This document shows positions 12,961 through 24,390 of a DNA stretch of 64,000 nucleotides, one piece after another. The translations under genes were made by a program, and so were the position numbers. The stretch comes from Brasenia schreberi (lineage: Eukaryota > Streptophyta > Magnoliopsida > Nymphaeales > Cabombaceae). The notes beneath the pieces are model-generated. The model saw only the letters and a list, made by a program, of their open reading frames with translations, was not told the origin of the DNA and made no database searches. The number at the start of each line of letters is the position of its first letter. The stretch's first letter is position 1. The DNA is taken from NCBI GenBank assembly GCA_036023115.1, contig JAYKKT010000074.1, forward strand, positions 7,642,001 through 7,706,000. Reading direction: 5' to 3'.

Positions 12961-13417
12961 ACATTATTAAGAGAGAGACGTCCTAACCTTATCAATAAGG
13001 GGGAAAGGTTAGAATATGCGATGCATTTGGGTGGAATATACTATTTTGTCGAACATAGGAAAGACGCAGTTTAGATGCCAATATTTTAAAATTTATGGGC
13101 TCCACTTGCACCCGTGCTGAGGAAAAGGATTGGAGCGTTATCCGCTATTTAGGTGTGGGCAGCATGATTTCTTAACATTCACACTAAAAAAATGTCACTT
13201 TTTTTTATAATAAATACGCTTAGTTTACGAAGAAGCATCGAACAAAAGTGTGTTCGATGTCGATAGGATTGTTCGTGTCGAAAAAACGTCAACTTTACAT
13301 CATCCGATTCTTTTTCTTGTTTGGGTCGACATGTGAACTTCGTCTTTTGCTATTCATTTTGTGTTTCAAATCACCAGGTTTCATGTTTTTAGTTGTTCTT
13401 GTTAATAGGTTGGGTTT

Positions 13418-14034
13418 ATTCCCACAAAAGAAAGTTTTAAATACTTAGGGCTAATTTTTCAGAGTGACAGAAGAACGGACAGAGATGTTACACATAGAAT
13501 TAATGCTGGTTGGTTTAAATGAAGAGAAGCATCAGGTATTCTTTGTGATAAGAAGATATCACTAAAGTTAAAAGGTAAATATTATAGAGCAGTAATTAGA
13601 CCTATAAGGTTTTATGGTTCTGAGTGTTGGGCAGTTAATCATCAATATGTAGAAAAGATGTCTTGACTGAAATGAAGATGTTGAGATGGATGAGTGGTCA
13701 TATAAGAAAAGACCACATACATAATAAGGTTATTAGAAACAAATTAGGAGTGACACCAATAGAGGATAAAATGAGAGAATATTATTTAAGATTGTTTGAA
13801 TATATAGAAAGAAGATCAATAGAACCTATAAGAAGGTATGAAAAACTAGATTTTGAAAGTATTAAAAGAGGTAGAAGACAACCACAAAAGTGTTGAAAAG
13901 AAACAATAAAGAATGATCTAGCTTATTATGAGTTAACTGCTAACATGGCACATGATAGGGCTATGTGGAAACAACGAATCCATGTAGCCGACCCCGTCTA
14001 GTATGGAAAAAGGCTTAGTTATTGTTGTTGTGTC
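13418..14034 (+). mobile_element. 5'-truncated RTE LINE with perfect target-site duplication
   Basis: A 617-bp copy of the RTE 3' end, starting at the sequence matching ATTCCCCAAAAGGAAAG of the full element and ending in a short TTG tail. Flanks are AATAGGTTGGGTTT at 13404-13417 and 14035-14048, a perfect 14-bp duplication that fixes both ends. The piece at 13663-13896 still reads [27 protein letters not shown], the C-terminal domain of the polyprotein, with stops before and after it. Confidence 0.93.
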
Positions 14035-14437
14035 AATAGGTTGGGTTTGTGTTTGTTCCATATCATTTCATGCTAAATTATGTATTGTGTTTGATTTTTC
14101 TGTAACTATAACAAAAACGGTGACAGTGGTGGTGGGGTTTTGGATTGAGAAAAAGAGGGGGAGTTTGGAAATTGGGCTTGTGTCGACGCCAAAAATAAGA
14201 AAAATTTACTCACAAACACAAAATCCTTTTCCATTTTCGATATCTATGGAAACAAATGAACGTTTTGGTGCTTTAGGTACATAGAACTGTAAACTTTTGG
14301 GGTCTGTTTGTTTCATGTCAATGTTTGAAATTGTCACCCCTAAACGTTACATTATTGAAGGGTCGTGGAGATGATGGAGAAGGCACATGATCTTACAGAT
14401 GATCTGGGCTGTCCTCCAGCATTCATATACCCAATTA

Positions 14438-14881
14438 GACATGTGCGGTTCAACTCAGAATCGAACCAGCTCATAAATCGGAACCGTTGGTTGGGTTCTG
14501 GAATTATAACTGGATTTGGACATGTTTCGGTCTGGTTAAGGTTTGCTATTTGAAAAATAGACTCGGAACCGGAACCGCTGTAAAAGCCTGTGGTTTTGGT
14601 TTTGGTTTGAACTGCCGGATCGGTTTTCAGATCCAGTTCCTAATTCAAACCTCCAATTTTGAGTCTAGTTCCAAATCAAACTGTTGGTTTTGAATTAAAC
14701 CATCAGTTCCGAGTATGGTTCTGGATCCGATTCTGAACCGAACCGCTAGTTCTAGATCTGGAATAGTTTCAAAACTGGATTTGAAACCACCTGAAATCAG
14801 AACCAGAACCAGATTTGGAACCATCCGCTGAACGATTCGGTTACTGTTCCTAATTTTAGATAACGTAGAACCGGACATGTC
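14438..14881. repeat. GGTTC-word element with 14-bp terminal inverted repeats
   Basis: 444 bp running from GACATGTGCGGTTC (14438-14451) to GAACCGGACATGTC (14868-14881), whose reverse complement GACATGTCCGGTTC differs at one base. The interior is almost wholly GGTTC, GAACC, CCGGA and TCGGT words in both orientations. No open frame of interest. Looks like a non-autonomous DNA element. Confidence 0.7.
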
Positions 14882-17042
14882 CCAATGCAACTGATGCCCG
14901 TCATGATCGGGGGAGCCATGAGAGCTGAATTCCTGCTGTTTGTTCTAAACAAGGGAGTGGGGACCAATAACTAAGCAGCTTTCATTTGTATTAAGGATGG
15001 GGTTTTCTATTGAATAATTTTCTCAAAAGGTTTAAAATCTGAATGAACAAAGGTGCATAAGTAAAAACTGAAATTCTCTAATTTGAAATAATATATAAAA
15101 GATTAAATTAAGAAAGTTCAAAACTAAACTATTTAGGTGGAGTCGGCCTGGATATTCGAAAAGTTTGCACTGCTTTGATTCAATTTCTGGGTCTTTTCGG
15201 ATTTGGGTTTGGAGGAGGTTGCATCAACCAAACAATAGCATTTCAAGGATTAGTTCTTCCAAGTATTTAATTACTGAATCCAAGATGTAAGGGGTCATGT
15301 TGATGTACGATCGCAGCTAGCCCTTCTAACAATGAAGTCAAGATATGTTAGGCCATTAATTATGAAATATTCAGAATTTTATAAGCAAAAAATAGTCCGC
15401 TTTTCCCACATGCTTCTAATATTCACCTAATTTAATAAAAAAAGTTACGTATATTTGCAAGGTTTTGTGAATGAGGGTCAAAGACTCTTTTGAAGCTAGA
15501 GTATGTGTAAAGTGTATTTGGGTGCATATATATAACTGTTGATTTAAAATTTAACTGTTGATGCAGTTGGAAATTTTATTTTTTTGTAATAACAAGGACA
15601 ATGTGCCTTCTCAAATTGCTTAATGTTATTGTGCTAGGTTTTTTTTTAAATATTCAAAAAATAATGGTGGTTTGGTTGAAGGTCAGTTTTTAGAAATCAT
15701 GACTCATAACCTAACTGTCGATTTTCTATTTCGGTTATAGTTTTGGAGCCGGTTTGATACATTCTGAGTACTACTAGTTTCATGTTACTATTAGTTCCAT
15801 GAGCGATATAATTCCGGTCAAATTCCGGTTTGGTCTGTAGACCGATTTCGAATCGCTGATGTCTATGTATGTATGAGAGAGAGAAATGCGAACAATGAGA
15901 AGACGCACTAGGCCGTCCAGCGTTGTGCATGGATATCTTCTACCAATTGTTGCAGAACAGACAAACCAAATTGTAACCATTGAGCAGCTGAAACTAACAC
16001 AAGAGATTGATTGCTCACACCTCCGTTTTGCTTCCCTCATAATTCAAACTTGAATTCTCTAAACTTCTTCGGATCGCTAACATCTCCCTCCATTCTGATT
16101 CAGGAAACTGCTAAGTTAATTGTTCCTTGATGAGCTTCCCTTTGTTGTTTATTCGGGCTAACGCGTCTTCCTCTCCTTCCAATCTTTGAGATACCCAATG
16201 AAATCTTACATGGTATTTCTGTATTAAGTGTCTTATAGATTTGTTTGTGATTATCCACATTGAGTACTCTCTTTTGTTGGTAAGATGGGGTTAAGCATAC
16301 TGTACCAGATACAGACACCTTCATGGCCCTGGACGATTCATTTCTCATCTCTAAATGGTCCCGAGAGAATCCATCGTACTCCAGAGGACGTCCTTTCATT
16401 TCCATGATTGAATCCATGGAGTCCAAAATAAAGCAAAAAAGCAGGTTTGACAGTACGTCCTTAACTATCAACAATACTTAACATCTACTACAGTTGGAGT
16501 ACCTACGTACATTACAAGTGGAAGTACAAATCCACCTGCAGAAAAGTTTTCAGAGGGGAAGGAATTAAGGAATGAAGAAGAGTAAGGAATACAGTATTGT
16601 AGCATTAGTAATTAGTACAATAAATCATCAGATTAGCATTTTAATCAGCACAATTAATCATTCGATTAGCGAAACTGATCGGGGGAAGTACCTTTTTCAA
16701 CTCACAAGAAAGTCGAGTTTCTCGATCAAAGTAATGAATGATTTCGTACCAATCATGTTGCTATCGTCATGATCGTACTGCTGAATGCTTTGTCCCCACC
16801 GGATGCCCTAAACTTTGGCTTTAAGAAAAGGAAAGCTCACTCTAGATTTCTGTGTCTGCACCCGCTTTTCATCTCTTTAAATCCTCACCTCGCAACGTGT
16901 TTGGCAAGTTGACATTGCCCCCACGATTGGACTGTGCCTCAGTATCTCACTTTATGGCCAGCTAGAGACGTCATGTTCAAATTCTTGCACCTTCTCTCTC
17001 TGTCGTTGATCATCCATCGTCAATAAGCAAATTAGATATGCA

Positions 17043-17304
17043 TCTTAGCAGTGCATAACGATACTCTTTGAGCACTAGTTTTGCCTTCTCTTTTGCACGC
17101 ATACAAGCCAACTTTTGGCGTCTAATCTTCCTTTAGCAAAATAGCTTCTGAAAAGCGGAGAGAGATCCTGAATTCTTAGCAGTGCATAACGATGCTCTTT
17201 GAGCACTAGTTTTGCCTTCTCTTTTGCACGCATACAAGCCAACTTTTGGCGTCTAATCTTCCTTTGGCAAAATAGCTTCTGAAAAGCAGAGAGAGATCCT
17301 GAAT
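17043..17304. repeat. 131-bp tandem duplication
   Basis: Two direct copies (17043-17173 and 17174-17304) differing at only a few bases, for example GATACT/GATGCT, TTTAGC/TTTGGC and GCGGAG/GCAGAG. Each begins at TCTTAGCAGTGCATAACG and ends at ATCCTGAATT. Near-identity implies recent origin. No gene is recognised inside. Confidence 0.9.
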
Positions 17305-17639
17305 TCTGTGTTGAGGATACAAGACTAGATGACACGAAATTGAGTTTTACCAGTCGACTGCTAAAACCCAGCTGCAGCTCCCAAGAAACCTACCAGTTCT
17401 GACTAATTTCATCAGAAGAATCTCCCGTTGGAAACATCATGATCAGGATTCAGGATGACCAAGCTGCGATTTTCCGTCACTTCACCCGCACGGTTCAACT
17501 CTCGCTCGCGTCATCTCTCTTTGCGTTCAACTAAGAATCTGTTGGAAACTGATTCGTTTCGTGTCCCGTTAATGTGTCGGGTTGACATCCCTAAACTCTG
17601 GGAAGGCAATTGCCTCCATGTGTTGAAAAGGAACTTGAG

Positions 17640-17771
17640 GGTGTGTTTGACACCATGGACAAAGTGGCATGAGGCCGCTGAGTCCGGATGGCCAACTCCC
17701 TTGTATTTTAAATGCGAGAGGGACGAAGGGACCCGCGTCGACCCTCTGCAGCTCGGGGTGTCAAACACACG
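17640..17771. repeat. Short palindromic MITE
   Basis: Perfect 14-bp terminal inverted repeats GTGTGTTTGACACC (17641-17654) and GGTGTCAAACACAC (17757-17770) around about 100 bp of GC-richer sequence. The target-site duplication is unclear, so the superfamily is not assigned. Confidence 0.6.
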
Positions 17772-18899
17772 CTTAACACGCTCCTTTCACACAAGCTATT
17801 GGTGACAGTGTGTCATTGGCTTTGGCTACATATTTTTACAATAAAATTAGAGCCACCACACACTTTCCTTTCTTGAACACCTAGTCCTTGACCTAAACCT
17901 CATTAATAATAATAATAATAATGTTAATAAAAGTGTAAGGAATCACACCTTTACTATCGATTTTAAGGCTGAGTAAAAGAAGATGATTAACGAGCATAAA
18001 ATTTTATCGGATTTATCTATCCAAGATACATGAACATTGTTGTTGTATTACTATGATTAATGAACTTTATCGGCATTATTGAAGAGTTCTCATTAAAGCT
18101 TTCAATAGGAGCCACGAATGCAAGTCACAGGTTTGAAAATTGGCGCAATCTTTGGAGTATGTGGGGATCTTATGTCTAAAATTTCTTCAAGCGTCTAATC
18201 AATCATCGACATTCTAAAAGCTTTTGCTTGAATATTTTATGACAATGAATTATTGTTAGAGTTAAGTAGAGAGGGTTCATTTGCTTTTAACTGATATCAA
18301 ATTCAAGATCTAACCCTATATTGCTTCGTACCATGATCAATAGAAAAAGGGAGACATGGTGGTCCTACTAATTTCATTTGAAATGGGTTCCTACTTTGAT
18401 CCAAATAGCGATCCTGATTTGGAGGGGACATCCTTTCTAGTGAGCGCTGTTAACTTGTGATTCCTTTCCAATGAGCTGATCCGAGTAAGATCCAAACAAC
18501 ATTGGATCTGAATCAGTTCGGTGAGTCCATCTGATGAAAAATTAATGCTGAGCGAAGGTTTAATTCTTCTAATCTGATCAGTTTCTTCTACGGGACCGGA
18601 ATCAACCATACAACAGACCTTGATTTCAATTCCACCATCAGCAAGAAGCTGATGAAATGTAAATTTGGATTAGTTACAACCATGCAAGTTAGACTCAGCT
18701 CTACATTCAATCAATCTCAAGATAGATTTGTATCGTAGAACACTTGAGGCATCTATGAGCTGGATTAATTTGGAGATGGAGTTAATTTGGATCTCATAGG
18801 TCCAGCCAGCCACGAATGAGGCTGTATTTGGGCCCTGGACATGAGATCCAAAGTTTTCGTGCTACAACCAAGCAGCTTCCACTTTTTCCCCTCAAATGC

Positions 18900-19085
18900 A
18901 TAGTTTCTGGAACCGGACCGGCCCTGCCCGTTGGGCCGGTTCAACCAGCATCCACACCGTGAACTGGATTAATTTCATTTTTTTCTTTTTACAGTTTTTA
19001 ATGGTTTGAAAATCGAACCAGAATTCTGGATGAGAACGGGGACCAAAACAGGTCCGGTTCCAAAAGAACCGGAATCGGACATGTC
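18900..19085. repeat. GGTTC-word element, one clear end
   Basis: Starts in GGAACCGGACCGGCC and ends in AACCGGAATCGGACATGTC followed by TA, the same end as the element at 14438-14881. The interior is word-type and includes a TTTTTT stretch. The left terminus is degraded. Confidence 0.5.
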
Positions 19086-20737
19086 TACTATCGATTGCCT
19101 TTTCCCTCACGTTGTTACACAAAGTTCTATTTCAATACGGTTCATTCGAAGGAGGGGCATTAAGGGTATTGCCTACAATGAATCAGGGTATTTTGGTCAT
19201 CGAAATCCCTCCTTTCGGAAGAAAGTAAATGACGTCTTAGCCGTCATTTGGCCATGCACACTATCGGCTGCCTTCTTCCTACCGGATTCTCAATTTCCAG
19301 CCCTCCATCTCGCCACGTGTAAGATTGAGCAAATCCCAACCGCTCTTCTTGCCATGTCGGCAGCTGAGAACCCTCCTTCGCCAGATCAGCCTTAGGAGAG
19401 CTCTGACTTTCCCTCGGTTTGCTTCGTTCTTGACGGGTTGGTTTGACCGCAACACGGATGTCTTGCATGATGTTTGACTCAAACTTGCTCCTACTCTTTC
19501 AACTCCGCGGGAGCGTTTCGTGGTCGTGTTTGGATCTCGGATTTTGGAGCAAGATCACCAAGACCATGTTAAGGATCCAGAATCAGTTTGCAATTTCATA
19601 AAGAGCCAAATGCTAAGTTGGTTCACTGGGAGGCCATTCGTCTGCTTTTGAGTAAACTAATGAGCACCCGTTGCGTACATACGCAATAGTTTAGGAAATG
19701 CATATTACTGATTACCTGAGGGTGCACAATGGTTTCTTCTTGGCTCGGGGTCAGTTGCGTATATGAACGATAATGTAGGGAAACGTGGTCAATTGCCCAA
19801 CTAGTTGGCATAAGTTTACCTGTCTACAACAGGTCGAGTTTTATTTGCAGATCTTTTCCACTCAAATGAACCTTTAAGTTGAGGATCCCAAGTTCAATAC
19901 TTAGGGAATGCGTATCTAGTAGGGGTCTTCCTCTCCCAACTTGCTTACATCAAAGCACTTAAATCTTACAAGAAAAGAAGTTTGATTTTTATATTCGACC
20001 TTTATATTAAGAAAAATAGTATAATTTCAAGTTTAATGAATTAGATAATGCCTTTTGCTTCACCCAGCTCATGCCCTGCTCTGCAAAAGCACAAACACCG
20101 GTTGCGGCTGATAAAACAACCCTAAACTACTCCTATTCGTCTTCCTTGAGATTGTAGTTCCATGATCCAACCTTGCTCTAATTACATATGGAGCTGGCAC
20201 TCTCCTGGCTAGGGATGGTCTTGGTTCAAAAGCATGAAGGATCTCAGTTCCACACACACACACATTCTAAACACTCAAAATTTGGGTGGTTCTCAAAAAC
20301 CAAAAGTTTTGCACACACAATCATGAACTTGGTCTTTGATAATTCATGAACTTAAGAATTCATGAACTTGGTCGCGTTTACCTCACGAATTTGGCGAAGA
20401 ACCAGAAGGGATCTGACTAAACCCAGGCGACGATATATTTGAGGGAGGTAGTCTTTCATAATTAATGAAAGTCAAATCTTTGCTTTCGTCATGTATGGAG
20501 TCACAAAGTGCTTATCCCATCTCTTGAGCCCAACGGAAGCCGCTCCGTTTCGTAAGAACAAGAGACGGCGACGTGACCGCCCTGACGCCCTTCCCACAAA
20601 ACCCCGTTTCTCTCACAAAACTTTCTGACAAAATCTCTTCTTTCCAAGATGGGACAAACGGATGCGCGGGCTTTTGGTGTCTAAAACAAGTAAGCCGTAG
20701 GTTCCTCAAAATTCCCAACCAACCCATTTCTTCTCTC

Positions 20738-20744
20738 TATAAAA
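20738..20744 (+). promoter_or_regulatory. TATA box of the SAUR gene
   Basis: TATAAAA in a TCTCTCTATAAAACCCC context, followed by a pyrimidine-rich stretch typical of a plant transcription start. It would give a leader of roughly 250 nt before the chosen start codon, long for a SAUR, so either the leader is long or a start upstream of 21026 is used. Confidence 0.55.
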
Positions 20745-21025
20745 CCCCTTCAACCCTCCCTCACTTCTCGTTTCTATCGTTTCCTTTCTTCCTCTCTTCT
20801 TCTCCTGTAGATTTTATGTATATATCGACCGTTGGATCGAACCCATCATGAGCAACGTCCCCAAATCTTTGTGTGAATCTTGCTTGAACCTTTTCACTCT
20901 GCAAATCTCAGGCTCTGATCCCTGGCCTTTCTCCCTTGTTTTTCTATAACACCATCATCTTCTTGGTTTCTGGAGTCGGTTTATACATTTGGGTTTGGTT
21001 TGCTTATTTTCTGAAGTTGATGTTG

Positions 21026-21355
21026 ATGAGTGGTGAAGTAAACATGCCAAACTTTCATCTGCATTTGCCCCATCTCCACCATGGGAAGAAAGATGAGCCT
21101 TTGTTTAAGGGCATTCCGAAGGGGTATTTCGCGATATTGGTTGGGCAAGGAGAAGAGCAGCAGAGGTTCGTGGTGCCCGTCATGTATCTGAACCACCCTT
21201 TGTTCATGCAGCTTTTGAAGGAAGCCGAGGATGAATATGGTTTCGATCAGAAGGGCACCATCACCATCCCTTGTCATGTGGCTCAGTTTCGGTACGTTCA
21301 GAGCCTCATCGATAAAGAGAAGCAACCTCACCATGTTGGTTGTTTTAGGGCTTAA
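21026..21355 (+). CDS. SAUR: SAUR-family small auxin-up RNA protein, SAUR32-like, 109 aa
   Basis: Intronless gene for a small auxin-responsive protein. SAURs inhibit PP2C.D phosphatases and so activate plasma-membrane H+-ATPases and cell expansion (family knowledge). The core domain covers about residues 27-99: IPKGYFAILVGQGEEQQRF, VVPVMYLNHPLFMQLLKEAE, DEYGFDQKGTITIPCHV, FRYVQSLIDKEKQ, ending in HHVGCFRA. The EEQQRF, DQKGTITIPC and HHVGCF blocks point to the SAUR32-like subgroup. The N-terminus is His-rich (NFHLHLPHLHHGKK). I chose MSGEVNMPNF as the start; an in-frame Met two codons upstream (21020) is equally possible. The longer in-frame extension from 20936 is hydrophobic, unlike SAURs, and probably leader. 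A TATA box lies about 280 bp upstream. Confidence 0.93.
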   Translation: MSGEVNMPNFHLHLPHLHHGKKDEPLFKGIPKGYFAILVGQGEEQQRFVVPVMYLNHPLFMQLLKEAEDEYGFDQKGTITIPCHVAQFRYVQSLIDKEKQPHHVGCFRA

Positions 21356-21655
21356 TCTATTGCTATTGATGATGACGAAAACCAGAGAGAGAGAGAGAGA
21401 TGAATTGCAGGAGTTCCTTATCTTAATTTGTTGTTAATTATGGTTTGTTTGGGGTATTAAGATGTACAAAAACTAGATTAGTTTGCATGTTGATAGCTTT
21501 GATGAAAAGGAAAGTGATATTTTTTCTCTCTGTATTATTGAGATTCTTTTTTATTTGAATTCCACTTGTTTTTGTGTGGGTACGCATGGTTTGGCCTCTA
21601 TTCGTGTCTTTGATGGCAACGTTTGAAAGGGACCAAAGAAGGAGGAGGATTGGTG

Positions 21656-21742
21656 TTTGATGGGTTCACGAGAGGGTACAAAAATGAGAACGCTTGTGTC
21701 CACAGAGGGCTGCCCTTGGCGGTGGCACACATTAATGCTTTG

Positions 21743-21809
<67 letters not shown>

Positions 21810-21892
21810 ATGGGGTCACGAGCGGGTACAAAAATGGGAACGCTTGTTCCACAGCGGGCCGCCCTTGCCGGTGTAACCCATTAATGCTTTGT

Positions 21893-21915
<23 letters not shown>
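21656..21915. repeat. Imperfect tandem duplication carrying (TC)n tracts
   Basis: Unit 1 (about 21656-21807) and unit 2 (about 21808-21915) both read GATGGG.TCACGAG.GGGTACAAAAATG, GAACGCTTGT, CACAG.GGGC, ATTAATGCTTTGTT and then a (TC)n run. The run is about 58 bp in unit 1 and about 22 bp plus CA repeats in unit 2. Lies 300 bp after the SAUR stop codon. Confidence 0.8.
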
Positions 21916-21926
<11 letters not shown>

Positions 21927-22756
21927 AACACAGGGAAATTAGGAGGTAAGTTGTTCTTCTGCTCAACGAAAGAAAAAAAGAAAGGAAAGGGGTTCTGTTT
22001 TAGGACGATTCGATTTGCATTGCCAACACATGCAAGAAACGTAGGAGTCATGACAAACTCACCAACTGGATGAAATACCCACGTTTCTTACTGAACTATA
22101 CAACGTTGTAGCGAGACAGAGATGGAGATCTCATTGGTGTGAGGGCCCCGGCAGCCTTCATGCAGTGATGAGAAAATTCACTGTCATACAAGTAGCCAGG
22201 ATTCGATTTCTTTCTTGGTTAAATGGCACTTGTTCATGTGAAAGCTCGTAATTACTTGGCCTCTCTATTCTCCTGTCATTTGCAGTACTCTTTGATTTAA
22301 AAACCCGAATTAATCAGCAGCGCAACTGCAAAACTGGCGTTTGGGGAAGGATAAATTGCCGTGGGGAGTGAGTGAAGCGAGATAAACGGTAAGCAGAAGG
22401 AACGTTGAGGAACGCTGTGTGCCATGATTCTGTTACGTATCTTCCCTTTAGCCCAGGTTTCAAGGAGGAATCTGACCTAGTTCCTCACGCTTTAGGTCTT
22501 GTGTCAGTGAAGATTCGTTTCCGGAATTCAACTTTTACAGATCGATCGATCCCTTCGTGCATTACACGTTTGAATGCCCGCCATTAAAAAGGCAGCAGTG
22601 CTTGTACTGTGTTCACACACTTTGACCAGATCTATGACAATATTATCTCGACTTATTTTTTGATTTTCGGATGACATCCAGACCAGAAAACAGTTTATCG
22701 CTTGGAACTTTAACCATCTCTCTTTGTTACAATTTGGAGACCGAAGCGAGTGACAC

Positions 22757-22820
22757 ACCCCAGGTATTGGACTCATGGCCTTTGACTTGTGAGTCGACCC
22801 CTCAGCCAGGGCAGCTACTG
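22757..22820 (-). repeat. tRNA-like SINE fragment
   Basis: The minus strand has TGCCCTGGCTGAGGGGTCGA (A-box-like) and GAGTCCAATACCTGGGG (B-box-like), with GACTCACAAG between them, a spacing and linker shared with the other SINE-like fragments in the window. Confidence 0.4.
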
Positions 22821-24148
22821 TTCCTTGTGCGAAAGTTTAACATTCTGTCATGACAACAACTTAATGACATTCTCAAGTTATAGTCAGCGGATTCATACCA
22901 ATATTAACATAGTGGATCCCTCACGGGAGGTGTAAGTTAGGCGTGCTTAGAACAGAATAGCATTGAGATAGATGATTGACCGGATAAAATGTAGTCATCA
23001 AGGAAAAGGAAGCGTGTGTGTCAGCGGTTCTTTTACTTACGCCTAGAATATTGGCCTTGCTGTCAAGAAGAGCGGGAATGCTGGGATCTTATGGGTTATA
23101 GCTGTCGTCTGTATCAAGATTATGATGCCTTTTCACCCAAAATGATTCTAGTTCATGTTGTTGTTTCCCACGGAATTCAGCAACACAGCTTTGTGTTTGG
23201 CTTGAACTTGAAGCTTTTTAACTACAGGAACATTGGGCCTCATTAGCTGGATTGATCTGTTTTCTGAACAGTGGTGTCATTTCAGTGCACTTATTAATGA
23301 TTCTATGCTTATATGATGAACTTTATGCGTGAAGTAGCATCATGAAACGTTAGAAAACCTTCGATTTCATTTGGAAATTCATTTGATTGGGACTCTTTTC
23401 TTTATAAGATTTAAGATATGCAAACCTAGCCCCGTCTGCGCTTCGGTGGGTGCATCCTTGAATTAAACAACTGTCCTGAACATCATATATTAATTATGTT
23501 GGAAAGGGAAAGGCTTTCATATAGAATAGATTGCTCTATCCTCTTTATGATCATAATTCTTCCGTTCAATTTTTCACACACACACACACACACAGGGATT
23601 TCCTGCAAAAGTGCAGTATGACCTCTTGGTAATATGATCCATCGTATTTCACACAGTTTTCTAGTTTTCCGTTTATAAGAAAACAATAGTTTGCCTATTG
23701 CTGTATGTTCGCCATTAACAGTATCAACCAGGATATGAATTTCCTTTTTCCACAATGAGCAAAATTTATGTTAAATAATAAAACATCTATACAAGGAAGC
23801 AAGACATGGATATAATTAACATGTCAAACAAACATCTTTGTTTGCTCGAAATGTGGGACTAGAAAGAAAGTTGGGGTTCTCCCCTTAAAAAGCGAACAAG
23901 AGCATTCCTTAAACGTCTTGCCATCCATCCCCACATCAATTTTATCCATGTCTCAAAATGATGATGGAAATTTTTGGCATGAATTCGTATCTGACTTAAT
24001 GGATACTCTGGTTTGATAAGTGCATGTTACCCTTTACTCGAAAAATCTCAACGAGTTGCGAGTCCACGTATCCTCGGTTGTATCAATTCTTGTGCTCCAT
24101 AGACTCTACAGCTAGCATATATTCCGCTCAAAGAAAGCTTCGGCTTTT

Positions 24149-24390
24149 ATATATATATAGAGTCTATGATCATACACATGCAAGCTAAGATCTTCTTAAA
24201 GATTTCAACTCTTTAATTTCTAATATCAATAGTTAAGATCAAAAACACAAAATATCATGATATATTTTGATTTTTAATTTAGATTTTAATCATTCATCTT
24301 GTTAATTGAATGGTTGAAATCGTTAAAGATTTTTTAGTATGAAAAACATGTACGTATTTATCATGTTCTCTCTTCTCTTTCTATATATAA
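24149..24390. repeat. MITE with microsatellite termini (copy C)
   Basis: TATATATATATAGAG start, CTTCTTAAAGATTTCAACTC stem, central AGATTTTAATCATTC, mirrored GGTTGAAATCGTTAAAGA, then CTCTCTTCTCTTTCTATATA end. Same architecture as the other copies. Confidence 0.6.

Larger units (their letters stand above)
10869..20737. other. Intergenic region, repeats and one LINE fragment
   Basis: Contains the probable 5' leader of the minus-strand gene (about 10869-11000), an unsupported plus-strand frame at 10982-11386, word-type repeats (12760-12960, 14438-14881, 15690-15870, 18390-18620, 18900-19085), the truncated RTE copy, a 131-bp tandem duplication and a short palindromic MITE (17640-17771). The region just upstream of the SAUR TATA box (about 20400-20737) is presumably its promoter. 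Frames at 16100-16474 and 19006-19395 show no family motif. Confidence 0.6.

Noticed and set aside
16100..16474. 124-codon minus-strand frame as a gene
   Set aside because: No recognisable domain and no supported exon on either side; kept only as part of the intergenic interval.
20936..21025. N-terminal extension of the SAUR protein from Met at 20936
   Set aside because: The extension is hydrophobic (MFFYNTIIFLVSGVGLYIW) and unlike SAUR N-termini. Met at 21026 or 21020 gives the usual family length.
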